Below, piece after piece: positions 1 to 10,734 of a stretch of 64,000 bases of DNA (position 1 is the first letter of the stretch; the number at the start of each line of letters is the position of its first letter). Made by a program: the position numbers and the translations under genes. This DNA is from Rugalucina vietnamica (lineage: Eukaryota > Mollusca > Bivalvia > Lucinida > Lucinidae). Where the stretch lies: the NCBI GenBank assembly GCA_964017185.1, contig OZ024873.1, positions 47,726,760 through 47,790,759 on the forward strand. The letters are read 5' to 3'. The notes under the pieces were generated by a model. It was not told the origin of the DNA. It worked only from the letters and a program-made list of their open reading frames with translations, and made no database searches.

Positions 1-338
1 TTATTGGCTGAAAAGATAGAAATGGCCTTTATAATGGAATTATAAATGGTAGATTTTGCTTCAAGAAAAAATAAAATCTGCACAATATAACCGCTAAAGC
101 ATAGCCATTTTCTAAAGAAAAAAAACATCATTGGTGGTGTGTTTCCTTCTACCCAGCAGAGCAAGTCGGCGCTAGCTAGTGCATACATTAAACATTACAA
201 CAATGTGTCTTTGTTAATTTTCTTGCATGATTGTAATGTCAGCTTGCACAATGTGCGATCATTGCCAGTGTACAGATGGTTCCCCACAGGAAGTTCAAAA
301 CTGTGCATATCGGAAATTTGATACTATTGTTAAAATTT
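1..338. other. unannotated AT-rich DNA
   Basis: No coding, RNA or repeat signal recognised. The short open frames have no recognisable domain. Confidence 0.5.
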
Positions 339-575
339 GAGCCCCGTCATGAAAAAACTTAATTTTTGCCAATGTGAAAACAAAGGCGCAGATCAGCCGT
401 GCAGTAACTGCATGGCTGATCTGCGCCTTTGTTTTCGCTTCATGCATGGTAGAGTTTGTTGTCTTCTTAACTCTGAAATTGGAGGCTTCTTGTCTTCCTT
501 CTTCTGTGACTGTACAGACTGGTTAGTGTCCAACCAGGTTGGAACTCCCAAGGATCTATTTTCTCGTGTTGTGGC
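339..575 (+). mobile_element. MITE-A copy 1 (hairpin-bearing, TIR GAGCC/GGCTC)
   Basis: Short non-autonomous DNA transposon, the commonest family in the window (20 recognisable copies). It starts GAGCCCCGTCATGAAAA and ends with a degenerate inverse (TTTTCTCGTGTTGTGGC). A near-perfect inverted repeat lies close to the left end (about 377-441), with arms ACAAAGGCGCAGATCAGC and GCTGATCTGCGCCTTTGT. It is followed by the family's conserved long arm (CTTCTGTGACTGTACAGACT, then a target-like ACCAGGTTGGAA). I call this orientation (hairpin near the left end) plus. It encodes nothing. The superfamily is unknown because target duplications are not clear. Confidence 0.8.
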
Positions 576-1051
576 ATTTATAGCATGTGGTTAGCATGAT
601 CGGTTTCTTCTTAAATAGCATTCGCTGCCTCTTAAATACATTTAAACGCTTCCATTTGAGAGCATGCTTGCAATTTGAATTTGGAGTTTTTGTCCTCCAA
701 TTGCAATTTAAATTGTTTTAAACATTTGGACGGTTCCCATGTTATTCTTTGTCATTATTTCAGAAATGGAAATTAGCAATTTAATTTAAATTCAGAGAAC
801 AATGCGGGCAAAACAAAGGCAATATGAATTTTGATCAAAAATATTAAACACTCCCAACCATTTTTTTAAACTCCATTTTATGTTGCCTGATATTTTTGTA
901 ATCCATTACTTTTTGAATTTGAGCTCTGCTGGTGTCTTTCAGATTTAACACTAATTTTGTGGATGTAAGTGATGATGGTGGTGGTGGTGACATACTTGAA
1001 AATATCACATTTCTATCTTTAGCTGATTCCTGCTCCATAATTTGACGTCTG
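576..1051. other. unannotated AT-rich DNA
   Basis: Nothing recognised apart from a small GGTGGTGGT run near 978 and short AATTTAAATT-type self-complementary stretches. Confidence 0.5.
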
Positions 1052-1172
1052 CATTACAAAAATTTGCCTATGCAATATACAGATTTTTTCAGCTGTAAAA
1101 AATCTCATTGAAAAAAAAAAAAAAAAAAAAAAAGTTTTTTATTTTTTTTTGCTCAAAACATTATTTGTCAGG
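1052..1172 (-). mobile_element. MITE-B fragment (terminal part only)
   Basis: Begins CATTACAAAAATTTGCC, a diverged form of the MITE-B end CATTACGAAAACATGCC. It continues with the family's TGCAATATACAGA and TTTTTTCAGCTG segments, a poly-A run (about 1110-1132), then TTTTTGCTCAAAACAT, where the central inverted repeat should start. The rest of the element is missing. Confidence 0.6.
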
Positions 1173-1250
1173 GTGCATGTTACAGATACAGGGGCTCCAT
1201 GCAATGAAGCATGTTTTAGAGGGGACTAAGTCAGGAGTTCCAAGGAATAT

Positions 1251-1485
1251 GAGCCGCGACGTGAGAAAACCGGTCTTCGGGGTTTCTGACCTGGTCCGAC
1301 ACAAACCGGCCTGTACAAGCTCAGAAAAGAGCTAGAAGCTTGAAATTTCGGATTTAAGTAGACGAGGAATTGTACTATCCGAGTAGCGAAAACAAAGGCG
1401 CTGATCAGCTTCGCGGTTACCGCGAAGCTGATCTGCGCCTTTGTTTTCGCCTAGGCAAAAATCCGGTTTTCTCATGATGCGGCTC
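1251..1485 (-). mobile_element. MITE-A copy 2 (complete, reverse)
   Basis: Both ends are intact: GAGCCGCGACGTGAGAAAACC at the left and its near-complement GGTTTTCTCATGATGCGGCTC at the right give a terminal inverted repeat of about 20 bp. The hairpin (arms CTTCGCGG / CCGCGAAG around TTA) is near the right end, so the copy is reversed relative to copy 1. ATAT occurs on both sides, but no longer target duplication is visible. This is one of the best copies for defining the family. Confidence 0.85.
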
Positions 1486-2699
1486 ATATGTCATGTAAGT
1501 GCTATCGGCAGATGACATGTTGGTTAAAAAGATTTTCCTCCATTTTGATGTGGATCAGTAAAAAAAAAAGCACATTAATTTATTCCAGTGAATAATGCAT
1601 GTCATTCTATTGTGAGTCTATTCTCTAACGAAACAATACCATATAAACAGACTGTCATAAACAGAAACTTCACTAAATCTGACACTAGCCACTGAGTTCT
1701 TTACTTGGGATAAAATACATCTATAAAAGGGATGATCTAAAAGCTGAATTAAATTTCATGTAATTTACATCATAAAACGCAAGCCCACACTTAACCTGAC
1801 ACGACTTTGGGCTCCTAACTCCACCCCGTCAATTTTTACCTTTCAAGCCCCATTGTAACCTACCCCGCCCACGAAACACACACAACAACATTTAGCTGAC
1901 AACAGAAGTCTGAAGATGTCCTATCTTTAATCATTGTTACCATTTGAAAAGATCTTTATTTTGATTTTTTCTAAAGATGATACCCATTTAAGCCCATCAA
2001 GGGGTTAGGGTTCAGGTTTCTCAAATTCAAAAATTATAGCCTCTGCTCAGTCCGTTACAATATAAATGATCATTTTTACTCCTCTTTATGATACCAGCTT
2101 GGTTTAAAGTTAAAAGCTGGATTACTGGTTCCATAGAAAGTTACCATAGTGGTATCATCACTTTGGAGAACCCGAATTTGTGTCCAGCCCCTGATCTGAG
2201 AAGCCAGGCCATTTATAGTATAAATACCTTATCAGTTTATTATGATCCCAGCACATCTATGGGTGGAATTGTCTTTATTATATCAGGGTGAACAATTTTG
2301 TCACCAACAAACAGACCAGAAGGGTAACCAAGCGAATATGCTATCCATTAGATAGCCAGTTTCAAGGTGGCACTTCTGATGTGGTTGTCTATGTTGATTG
2401 ATAATGTGGCTTTGGTACTATGAAGGTAAAAGAAGGGAGGTGGTTTACCCCTGAGGTTTGTGGCTCTGAATTTTGAATGCATTTTACAAATTTATGCTGA
2501 GCCCAGATGCTGAAAATACTTTTCTGCGAAAATTATCATTATCGGTAAATTTATATTAGAATCTGCAGGCATTCACAGGATGAGCATATCACTGCAAGCC
2601 TGAGCAAGAGAAAACCTTTAAAAAGCGCGTAACTAATCATCAACCACCTTCATCAGCATGTCAGCACTCATGCAGTAGGTTCAACATCACGTCAGTATA
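1486..2699. other. unannotated DNA
   Basis: About 1.2 kb of moderately AT-rich sequence with no recognisable repeat family and no supported exon. The longest open frame (2088-2291) has no recognisable features. Confidence 0.5.
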
Positions 2700-2926
2700 T
2701 TAACCCATATTTGACTAATGGATTCTCCCATCATTATCATTTGGGCCAGTCCACTTCAGTTCTTAGGGGCATCAGGTGTGATTTTTAAATTTAATTCAAT
2801 TTTTCTATGAGAATTCTATTAGCAAACAGAATAGTCCCAGATGGGACGCCAAATTCTGCGGCGTCACATCTGGGGCTATGCTGTTTGCCTATGTCCCATA
2901 AAAGGGACGCCAGGCTTAAATGTTAA
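2700..2926 (+). mobile_element. MITE-C copy 1 (TTAA-flanked, piggyBac-like)
   Basis: Bounded by TTAA on both sides: TTAACCCATATTTGAC at the left and GGCTTAAATGTTAA at the right. The right half holds an imperfect inverted repeat, CCCAGATGGGACGCC / GGCGTCACATCTGGGG, and the family signature GGGACGCCAGGCTTAAA. TTAA target sites are the hallmark of piggyBac transposons, so a piggyBac-type MITE is the likely class. That class is inferred from the target site alone. Confidence 0.75.
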
Positions 2927-3341
2927 ATGCTCAGACCTAGCCTTGTGAAACTTAAGCCTGCCCTAGCTTACAAGCCCTAAAGATAGACTTTTTCATTGTC
3001 AGGCTCAACAGGTTCTTGTAGATTATGATAGGCCAGGTTCTGATAAGCCCCCTGCAGCCTACCCCTTATCTACAGTATAAACAAGATTATGTAACAAATT
3101 CTTATAGCATTATAATATTCTGCAACAAGCAAGCTGGCATGGGGTACTGGTAAAATTAGGCATATGTTTTTAAATTAATAGAAAAACCTCCTAAACTACT
3201 TGTTATCTGACAGACATTGAAGGGAAACATGTGCTAATTTGAGAAGGTTTTCAATTGTTTTCTAATCTCAGAAAATTACATGGGTGATATAATGCTATAA
3301 CATGCATGATTATTTTAGATGTTGCAGTTAACTACTGGAAA
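2927..3341. other. unannotated DNA
   Basis: Nothing recognised. Confidence 0.45.
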
Positions 3342-3575
3342 GTAATGCACAAGTCATTTGTAACCACTGCTCCCCCACCTACAGGGAAGGATGGGGATTA
3401 TGACTTTTCATCATCAGTGCCCTGCTATGAGACCCACCCCCAGGGGGCAAACTGGAGGTCAAAACTTTGCTCTTTGCCCTGCCCATCACAATAGAAAATC
3501 CTGTCAGTTCCCCTGCACTGAGAGGACACTCAAAAAGTAATTGCCCTGCACTTTAGCCCGGCTATTCCCCACTCT

Positions 3576-3606
<31 letters not shown>

Positions 3607-3744
3607 GGGGTGCAGTGGTTACAAAAAAAAAAAAGTCAAGTCAAAATTTATTCAGTATTGATCCTTAACATAGAATCATGACCGAAAAACATAAAAGACA
3701 CTTCAAAGACATTGGCAAATGTCATTACAAATGACTGGTGCATA
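3342..3744 (+). mobile_element. MITE-I copy 1 (TIR ATGCACAAGTCATTTGT), interrupted right end
   Basis: Left end ATGCACAAGTCATTTGTAAC matches the copy at 47508. The body shares GGGGATTATGACTT, CTTTGCCCTGCCC, CAATAGAAAATC and TTTAGCCCGGCTATTCCCC with it. The right inverted repeat is split: GTGGTTAC at about 3614-3621, then about 100 bp of unrelated sequence beginning with an A run, then ACAAATGACTGGTGCAT at about 3728-3744. It also contains a (TG)n/poly-G tract at 3575-3610. Confidence 0.7.
3575..3610. repeat. (TG)n followed by poly-G
   Basis: A short TG run leads directly into about 21 consecutive G. Such tracts are length-unstable and can form G-quadruplexes. Confidence 0.9.
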
Positions 3745-3888
3745 AGAAGACTTGAACATGTCAATTTGCTCAGAAATATATGGCTTGAACCCCATTGCGG
3801 AAAAAAATGGTGAAATTAAGGTCCAAAACCAACCTTCTCTGGACAGTGATCTTAATTCATTGAAATGATAATTGGGAACAATTTTTTT

Positions 3889-4035
3889 TTTTTTTCTTTT
3901 AAATTCAGATTTACGTCCCTTTCAAGATTATTTCAGGTCATATGAGACGCGCCAATCAGTATGTGGGTCATCTAATGTGGGTGAAAACAGGAGAACCCCG
4001 AGAAAAACCACCTGGCACACCCGCAATAACTGGGA
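3889..4035 (-). mobile_element. SINE-D copy 1 (partial, reverse)
   Basis: Read on the minus strand it shows the SINE-D body: GGTGGTTTTTCTCGGGGTTC, then a CATATGAcCTGAAATAATCTTG stretch and GGGACGTAAA with an A-rich tail. The tail appears as the T-run at 3882-3896 on the plus strand. The tRNA-derived head is missing, so it is 5'-truncated, as is usual for retroposed copies. Confidence 0.75.
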
Positions 4036-4849
4036 ATAAGTTTTTGAGAGAAAAAGTGGCACTTTATCCTATTAACCAAAATAGCTATAACACAGAAAAT
4101 ATAAAGCGCTTTAAGCAGTAGCCAGCCACTGACATTAAAACAAATTGAGGTCATGAATAAAATAACTCCATCAAGCCAAAAGCAATTTAGAAAGAGTTTT
4201 TATTTCCAATTCTATTCATGAAACATAAAATAGCTGAATTTTAATGTTATTACAAGATTGGATTATTACATTCCAGAGGAAAATTCTGAAATGCCAGTCG
4301 AAATGCCAAACCAATTTTCAATCATTTGACAAACGAAGCAAGCACAAGGACATTAAAGTTTTTTTTTCTTGATAATTACTAAAATGTGAAAGTGATAAGG
4401 CTACTGGAATTTATCAAAATCTTTGAAGTTCAGTAATTTTGAGATCTGAATCATAAATGCATAAATGTTCCAGCCATGAACTGTACTGGTGAAATAAACA
4501 CTGAAAATGAAAGTTTGGACAACAACTGCAAAAATTAATGGAAAGTGTAGAAGCATTTTTTTTTTTGACTTAAGGCCTGGGGTTGGTGTCATCAGTTGCT
4601 TCATCTATGTCTTTTTGGGATGAGTGTGTACTGGTTTCAAAAGAATCAGTTGGCCCTTAATCTCAGCATGACCAGGACCAACAATCAAGTTACACTGTTT
4701 TAGAGCATACATTATTTTTAGGAAAATTAGGCACTATCATCCAGCCCATGATGTGCATTGCTAGGGTACTTGGTTTTCACATGAAGATGCTTAGCTTTAA
4801 CAGTCCTTAAAACTGTCAGGTAATCTGCTTAGAACATGTAAATCGGAAT
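4036..4849. other. unannotated AT-rich DNA
   Basis: No supported features beyond short T runs (about 4360 and 4556). Confidence 0.5.
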
Positions 4850-5053
4850 GAGCCGAGACGTGATAAAATATCTCTTTGGGGTTTCCCACCAGGTCCGACA
4901 AAAAAAACCATATGTACAGCAACAGAAGCGTGAAATTTTGGATATAAGAAAAGAATTGTGCAATCCATGTAGCAAAAACAAAGGCACTGCACAGCTGATC
5001 TGTGTCTTTGTTTTTGCATATGCAAAAAATCCGGTTTCCTCAAGACGCGGCTC
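4850..5053 (-). mobile_element. MITE-A copy 3 (reverse)
   Basis: Starts GAGCCGAGACGTGATAAAA and ends TCCTCAAGACGCGGCTC. The palindrome is shortened (ACAAAGGCACTGCACAGCTGATCTGTGTC), so one hairpin arm is largely deleted. Hairpin position gives minus orientation. Confidence 0.8.
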
Positions 5054-5406
5054 AGATAGATTTCAAGGTAAAACATGCACACTTGAAGAACACACATGCA
5101 TGCATTCAGGTATTTAACAGGCTTTGGAATTTATTTACAGGTAGAGAACTTGTCAAGATCTTTGTGATTTAGTCACTCCTAATACATCTCAATGAGCTCA
5201 CTAATGCTACACACAAGTCTTTAATTTTCAGGAAAAATCATGAAATTAATTACTTACTTTTGTGCCACACTTGGCTATGCTGCTGAGAATTAATAATGTG
5301 ACGAATTTATTCAGTTTTCCTGAACACATTTTCAAGTAAGACTTAATAGAGTGAACCTCCTTCTATTTACCTCAGGTAGATTCATTCCAGACACTGCCTA
5401 AATGGA
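5054..5406. other. unannotated DNA left of the tandem-core elements
   Basis: Nothing recognised; ends at the CTAGAGG left boundary of the first tandem-core element. Confidence 0.45.
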
Positions 5407-5499
5407 CTAGAGGACCATTGGTCCTGTAGCTCACCTGAGAGATTATCACATTGTAAGCTCATGAGATTTAAATTAATTGAGAATCGACCAATGAAAGTC

Positions 5500-7330
5500 T
5501 ATGCATGGACACTATTGACCCCCGGGGCATGGCCAAATTTGACCCAGGGGCATGACTGGCACAATTTATAATGGGGATTACCAAACATTGCTACATACAA
5601 AATATAGACGCTCTGGGCCTTTTGGTTTCAGAGAAGAAGATTTTTGTTAGTTTTTCCCATTGTAAGTCAATGGAGACTATCTACCCCCGGGGCGTGGCCA
5701 AATTTGACCCCAGGGGCATGGCTGGCACAATTTATGTAGAGGACCATTAGCCATTGCCACATACAAAATATCAAAGCTGTGTGCCCTGTGGTTTCAGAGA
5801 AGAAGATTTTTAAATTTTTTTCCCATAGTAAGTCTATGGAGACTATCAACCCCCGGGGCGTGGCCAAATTTGACCCCAGGGGCATGAATGGCACAATTTA
5901 TGTAGAGGACCATTAGCCATTGCTACATACCAAATATCAAAGCTGTGGGCCTAGTGGTTTCAGAGAAGAAGATTTTTTTAGTTTTTCCTATTGTAGGTCT
6001 ATGGAGACTATCGACCCCCGGGGCGTGGCCAAATTTGACCCCGGGGACATGATTTGCACAATTTATGTAGAGGACATTAGCCATTGCCACATACAAAATA
6101 TCAAAGCTGTGGGCCCTGTGGTTTCAGAGAAGAAGATTTTTTTCCCATAGTAAGTCTATGGAGACTATCGACCCCCCAGGACGTGGCCAAATTTGACCCC
6201 AGGGGCATGAATGGCACAATTTATGTAGAGGACCATTAGCCATTGTTACATACCAAATATCAAAGCTGTGGGCCTAGTGGTTTCAGAGAAGAAGATTTTT
6301 TTAGTTTTTCCAATTGTAAGTCTATGGAGACTATCGACCCCCGGGGCGTGACCAAATTTGACCCCAGGGGCATGGCTGGCACAATTTATGTAGAGGACCA
6401 TTAGCCATTGCCACATACCAAATATCAAAGCTGTGGGCCCTGTGGTTTCAGAGAAGAAGATTATTTAATTTTTTCCCATAGTAAGTCTATGGAGACTATC
6501 GACCCCCGGGGCGTGGCCAAATTTGACCCCAGGGGCATGAATGGCACAATTTATGTAGAGGACCATTAGCCATTGCTACATACCAAATATCAAAGCTGTT
6601 GGCCTAGTGGTTTCAGAGAAGAAGATTTTTTTAGTTTTTTTCCTATTGTAGGTCTATGGAGACTATCGACCCCCGGGGGGTAGCCAAATTTGACCCCAGG
6701 GGCATGATTGGCACAATTTATGTAGAGGACCATTAGCCATTGCTACATACCAAATAACAAAGCTGTTGGCCTAGTGGTTTCAGAGAAGAAGATTTTTTTA
6801 GTTTTTTTCCTATTGTAGGTCTATGGAGACTATCGACCCCCGGGGGGTAGCCAAATTTGACCCCAGGGGCATGATTGGCACAATTTATGTAGAGGACCAT
6901 TAGCCATTGCCACCTACAAAATATCAAAGCTGTGGGCCCTGTGGTTTCAGAGAAGAAGATTTTTTTCCCATAGTAAGTCCATGGAGACTATCGACCCCCC
7001 GGGGCGTGGCAAAATTTGACCCCAGGGGTATGAATGGCACAATTTATGTAGAGGACCATTATCCATTGCTACATACCAAATATCAAAGCTGTGGGCCTAG
7101 TGGTTTCAGAGAAGAAGATTTTTTTAGTTTTTCCAATTGTAAGTCTCTGGAGACTATCGACCCCTGGGGCGTGGCCAAATTTGACCCCAGGGGCATGGCT
7201 GGCACAATTTATGTAGAGGACCATTAGCCATTGCCACATACCAAATATCAAAGCTGTGGGCCCTGTGGTTTCAGAGAAGAAGATTTTTTAATTTTTTATC
7301 CATAGTAAGTCTATGGAGACTATCGACCCC
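5500..7330 (+). repeat. tandem array, about 166-bp units, dimeric order
   Basis: About 12 occurrences of AAATTTGACC at 150-170 bp spacing. Two monomer types alternate through much of the array. One has GCTACATACCAAATATC, GGGCCTAGTGG and TTTTTAGTTTTTCC. The other has GCCACATACAAAATATC, GGGCCCTGTGG and TTTTTAATTTTTTTCCC. The effective repeat is therefore a dimer of about 330 bp. Confidence 0.85.
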
Positions 7331-7503
7331 CCGGGGCGTGGCCAAATTTGACCCCAGGGGCATGAATGGCACAAATGGAAACCACAATTTTGATACAATC
7401 TGCTCCAAAACCTAATACCATCAATCCCCCAACCCAATTATGGTTCACATTAAATTTGATCAAGATCGGTCCACTAGCTTCAGAAATATTCTTCTTTGAA
7501 ATT

Positions 7504-7560
7504 GTGGACGGACGACGACGACGGACGACGACGGACGACGACGGACGACGACGACGGACG
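7504..7560 (+). repeat. GGACGAC simple repeat of F1
   Basis: Imperfect (GGACGACGAC)n tract just before the terminal hairpin, at the same relative position as in F2 and F3. Confidence 0.85.
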
Positions 7561-7618
7561 CCGGATGCCTGCCTATCCTATAAGCTCACCTGTGAGCCTT
7601 CGGCTCAGGTGAGCTAAA

Positions 7619-8698
7619 CCAGAGGACCAATGGTCCTGTAAGTTTTACGCTCACCTGAGATCTGCTTCATATGCCAATAAACATATTTGAATATTATGGT
7701 ATTTAACCCCAGTGCAGGGGCAGATGAAGCCCTTGGGCCATTTTCTTTTTTCAGAACAATCAATATTCTGTCCATTTGCCAGTTTCCTGCTGATTTTCCC
7801 CTTCAAATAACATTTTAAAAGCAGATGAGCCCCTGGGGTCCATTTTTTTCAGAATCATTAAATTTCAGTCCTACTGCCCATTTCCTGCAAGACTTTCACT
7901 TAAAATGACATTTTAAAAGTTTTCCCCATTCAAATGCATTGACGACCTATGTTGACCTTGCCATAAAATAGGTCAAGGTCACCATAGGGTCATGTTTTAT
8001 ATATAAATTGTAGTACTTGAGTCATCCATACTTCATGCAAAGTTTCGTTGAAATCGGTTCATCGGTTCTGGAGAAGAAGATATTTTAAGGGGTTTTACCA
8101 TATATGGGCATGGCGGCCATCTTGGTCATGTGACCTGGATTATTTAGATACACATTGGTTCTCACTTCCTATAGATGCTTCATATAAAATTTGGCTTTGA
8201 TTGGCCAAGTGGTTTTAGAGAAAAAAATCTTTGAAAAGCGTGTATGGACGACAGACGGGCCAAGGTCAAGAGATGACCTTGACCTAAATTAATCATATAC
8301 ATGTACCTTCATCTAATCCATTAGTTGTTTGCATCTACCACTTTTCAGATCTCAGGCTGCAATAATTTTCAAAAAATAGCTAATTTCCACTTTTCCCATT
8401 ATAAGTCTATGGAAACTTAAAGTTACCATAGCAACCAGAGTTCTTATCCAACTGGAATAAAAAACATAAATTATATAGAGGCTACTGTCAGGAACATGTA
8501 TACAAAGTACAGGATTCATCCACTTGACAGTTTCTGAGGAGAAGATTTTTGAGGGTTTTTTTTCAAAATTTTGCCCTTAATGGGGCCCCAGCAACCAATC
8601 AAAATAAAGGATTAGGACAAAACTCGCAAGAAACGTCAAACACTACTCAATAAACATTTCTGAAAAAACAAAATTCAAATGTCTGCAATTTTAGCGGA
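7619..8698 (+). mobile_element. older relative of the F elements (F0), poorly bounded
   Basis: Begins CCAGAGGACCAATGGTCCTG and GCTCACCTGAGA, a diverged F left end, directly abutting the F1 right end. The interior is not a regular array. It holds single, diverged core-like segments: GTTTCGTTGAAATCGG with GGTTCTGGAGAAGAAGAT near 8043; GGCATGGCGGCCATCTTGG near 8107; TGGTTTTAGAGAAAAAAATC near 8210; a degenerate ACGACAGACGG; and GTTTCTGAGGAGAAGATTTT near 8530. No right-terminal hairpin is seen, so the right edge (set at the start of F2) is arbitrary. Confidence 0.5.
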
Positions 8699-10698
8699 CT
8701 AGAGGACCATTGGTCCTGTAGCTCACCTGAGAGATTATCACATTGTAAGCTCATGAGATTTAAATTAATTGAGAATCGACCAATGAAAGTCTATGCATGG
8801 ACACTATTGACCCCCTGGGCATGGCCAAATTTGACCCAGGGGCATGACTGGCACAATTTATAATGGGGACTACCAACTATTGCTACATACAAAATATAGA
8901 AGCTCTGGGCCTTTTGGTTTCAGAGAAGAAGATTATTGTTAGTTTTTCCCATTGTAAGTCTATGGAGACTATCTACCCCCGGGGCGTGGCCAAATTTGAC
9001 CCCAGGGGCATGGCTGGCATAATTTATGTAGAGGACCATTAGCCATTGCCACAAACAAAATATCAGAGCTGTGTGCCCTGTGGTTTCAGAGAAGGAGATT
9101 TTTGAATTTTTTTCCCATAGCAAGTCTATTGAGACTATCAACCTCCGGGGCCTGGCCAAATTTGAACCCAGGGGCATGAATGGCACAATTTATGTAGAGG
9201 ACCATTAGCCATTGCTACATACCAAATGTCAAAGCTGTGGGCCTAGTGGTTTCAGAGAAGAAGATTTTTTAATTTTTTTCCCATAGTAAGTCTATGGAGA
9301 CTATCAACCCCCGGGGCGTGGCCAAATTTGACCCCAGGGGCATGAGTGGCACAATTTATGTAGAGGACCATTAGCCATTGCTACATACCAAATATCAAAG
9401 CTGTGGGCCTAGTGGTTTCAGAGAAGAAGATTTTTTTAGTTTTTCCTATTGTAGGTCTATGGAGACTATCGACCCCCGGGGTGTGGCCAAATTTGACCCC
9501 GGGGACATGATTGGCACAATTTATGTAGAGGACCATTAGCCATTGCCACATACAAAATATCAAAGCTGTGGGCCCTGTGGTTTCAGAGAAGAAGATTTTT
9601 TAATTTTTTTCCCATAGTAAGTCTATGGAGACTATCAACCCCCGGGGCGTGGCCAAATTTGACCCCAGGGGCATGAATGGCACAATTTATGTAGAGGACC
9701 ATTAGCCATTGCTACATACCAAATATCAAAGCTGTTAACCTAGTGGTTTCAGAGAAGAAGATTTTTTTAGTTTTTTTCCTATTGTAGGTCTATGCAGACT
9801 ATCAACCCCCGGGGGGTGGCCAAATTTGACCCCGGGGGCATGATTGGCACAATTTATGTAGAGGACCATTAGCCATTGCCACCTACAAAATATCAAAGCT
9901 GTGGGCCCTGTGGTTTCAGAGAAGAAGATTTTTTAATTTTTTTCCCATAGTAAGTCTATGGAGACTATCGACCCCCCGGGGCGTGGCCAAATTTGACCCC
10001 AGGGGCATGAATGGCACAATTTATGTAGAGGACCATTAGCCATTGCTACATACCAAATATCAAAGCTGTAGGCCTAGTGGTTTCAGAGAAGAAGATTTTT
10101 TTAGTTTTTCCAATTGTAAGTCTATGGAGACTATCGACCCCAGGGGCGTGGCCAAATTTGACCCCAGGGGCATGGCTGGCACAATTTATGTAGAGGACCA
10201 TTAGCCATTGCCACATACCAAATATCAAAGCTGTGGGCCCTGTGGTTTCAGAGAAGAAGATTTTTTAATTTTTTTCCCATGGTAAGTCTATGGAGACTAT
10301 CGACCCCCCGGGGCGTGGCCAAATTTGACCCAAGGGGCATGAATGGCACAATTTATGTAGAGGACCATTAGCCATTGCTACATACCAAATATCAAAGCTG
10401 TGGGCCTTGTGGTTTCAGAGAAGAAGATTTTTTTAGTTTTTCCCATTGTAAGTCTATGGGACCTATCTGTTGCCATGGAAACCACAATTTTGATACAATC
10501 TGCTCCAAAACCTAATACCATCAATCCCCCAACCCAATTATGGTTCACATTAAATTTGATCAAGATCGGCCTACTAGCTGCAGAAATATTCTTCTTTGAA
10601 ATTGTGGACGGACGACGGACGACGACGGACGACGACGGACGCCGGATGCCTGCCTATCCTATAAGCTCACCTGTGAGCCTTCGGCTCAGGTGAGCTAA
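8699..10698 (+). mobile_element. tandem-core element F2 (HINE/pearl-like)
   Basis: Same four-part plan and orientation as F1: CTAGAGGACCATTGGTCCTG left end, about 10 core units (first AAATTTGACC near 8826, last near 10325), the TTGCCATGGAAACC right segment, a GGACGAC tract at about 10607-10640, and the terminal hairpin ending GAGCTAAA. Very close to F1 and F3 in both ends and cores, so the three share a recent source. Confidence 0.8.
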
Positions 10699-10734
10699 AA
10701 AGGCAAATGTGCCTAACTTATTTTGACCAGTATA

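Larger units (their letters stand above)
5407..7618 (+). mobile_element. tandem-core element F1 (HINE/pearl-like)
   Basis: Non-autonomous element in four parts. (1) A conserved left end, CTAGAGGACCATTGGTCCTG then TAGCTCACCTGAG. (2) About 12 head-to-tail core units of about 166 bp, each carrying CGTGGCCAAATTTGACCCC, ACAATTTATGTAGAGGACC, AAATATCAAAGCTGT and GTTTCAGAGAAGAAGATTTT. (3) A unique right segment (TTGCCATGGAAACC in the sister copies, AATTTGATCAAGATCGG) and a GGACGAC simple repeat at 7504-7560. (4) A terminal hairpin, AGCTCACCT...AGGTGAGCT, ending GAGCTAAA. Left end, tandem cores, microsatellite and right hairpin is the plan described for bivalve pearl/CvA elements and Helitron/Helentron derivatives. 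The CTAA end after a hairpin fits a Helitron-like terminus. Superfamily is inference; boundaries are supported by three copies. Confidence 0.8.

Noticed and set aside
3610-3730. Retroposed sequence in MITE-I copy 1
   Set aside because: The A-run is at the left end with no matching tail orientation and no target duplication, so the origin of the 100-bp interruption stays unknown.
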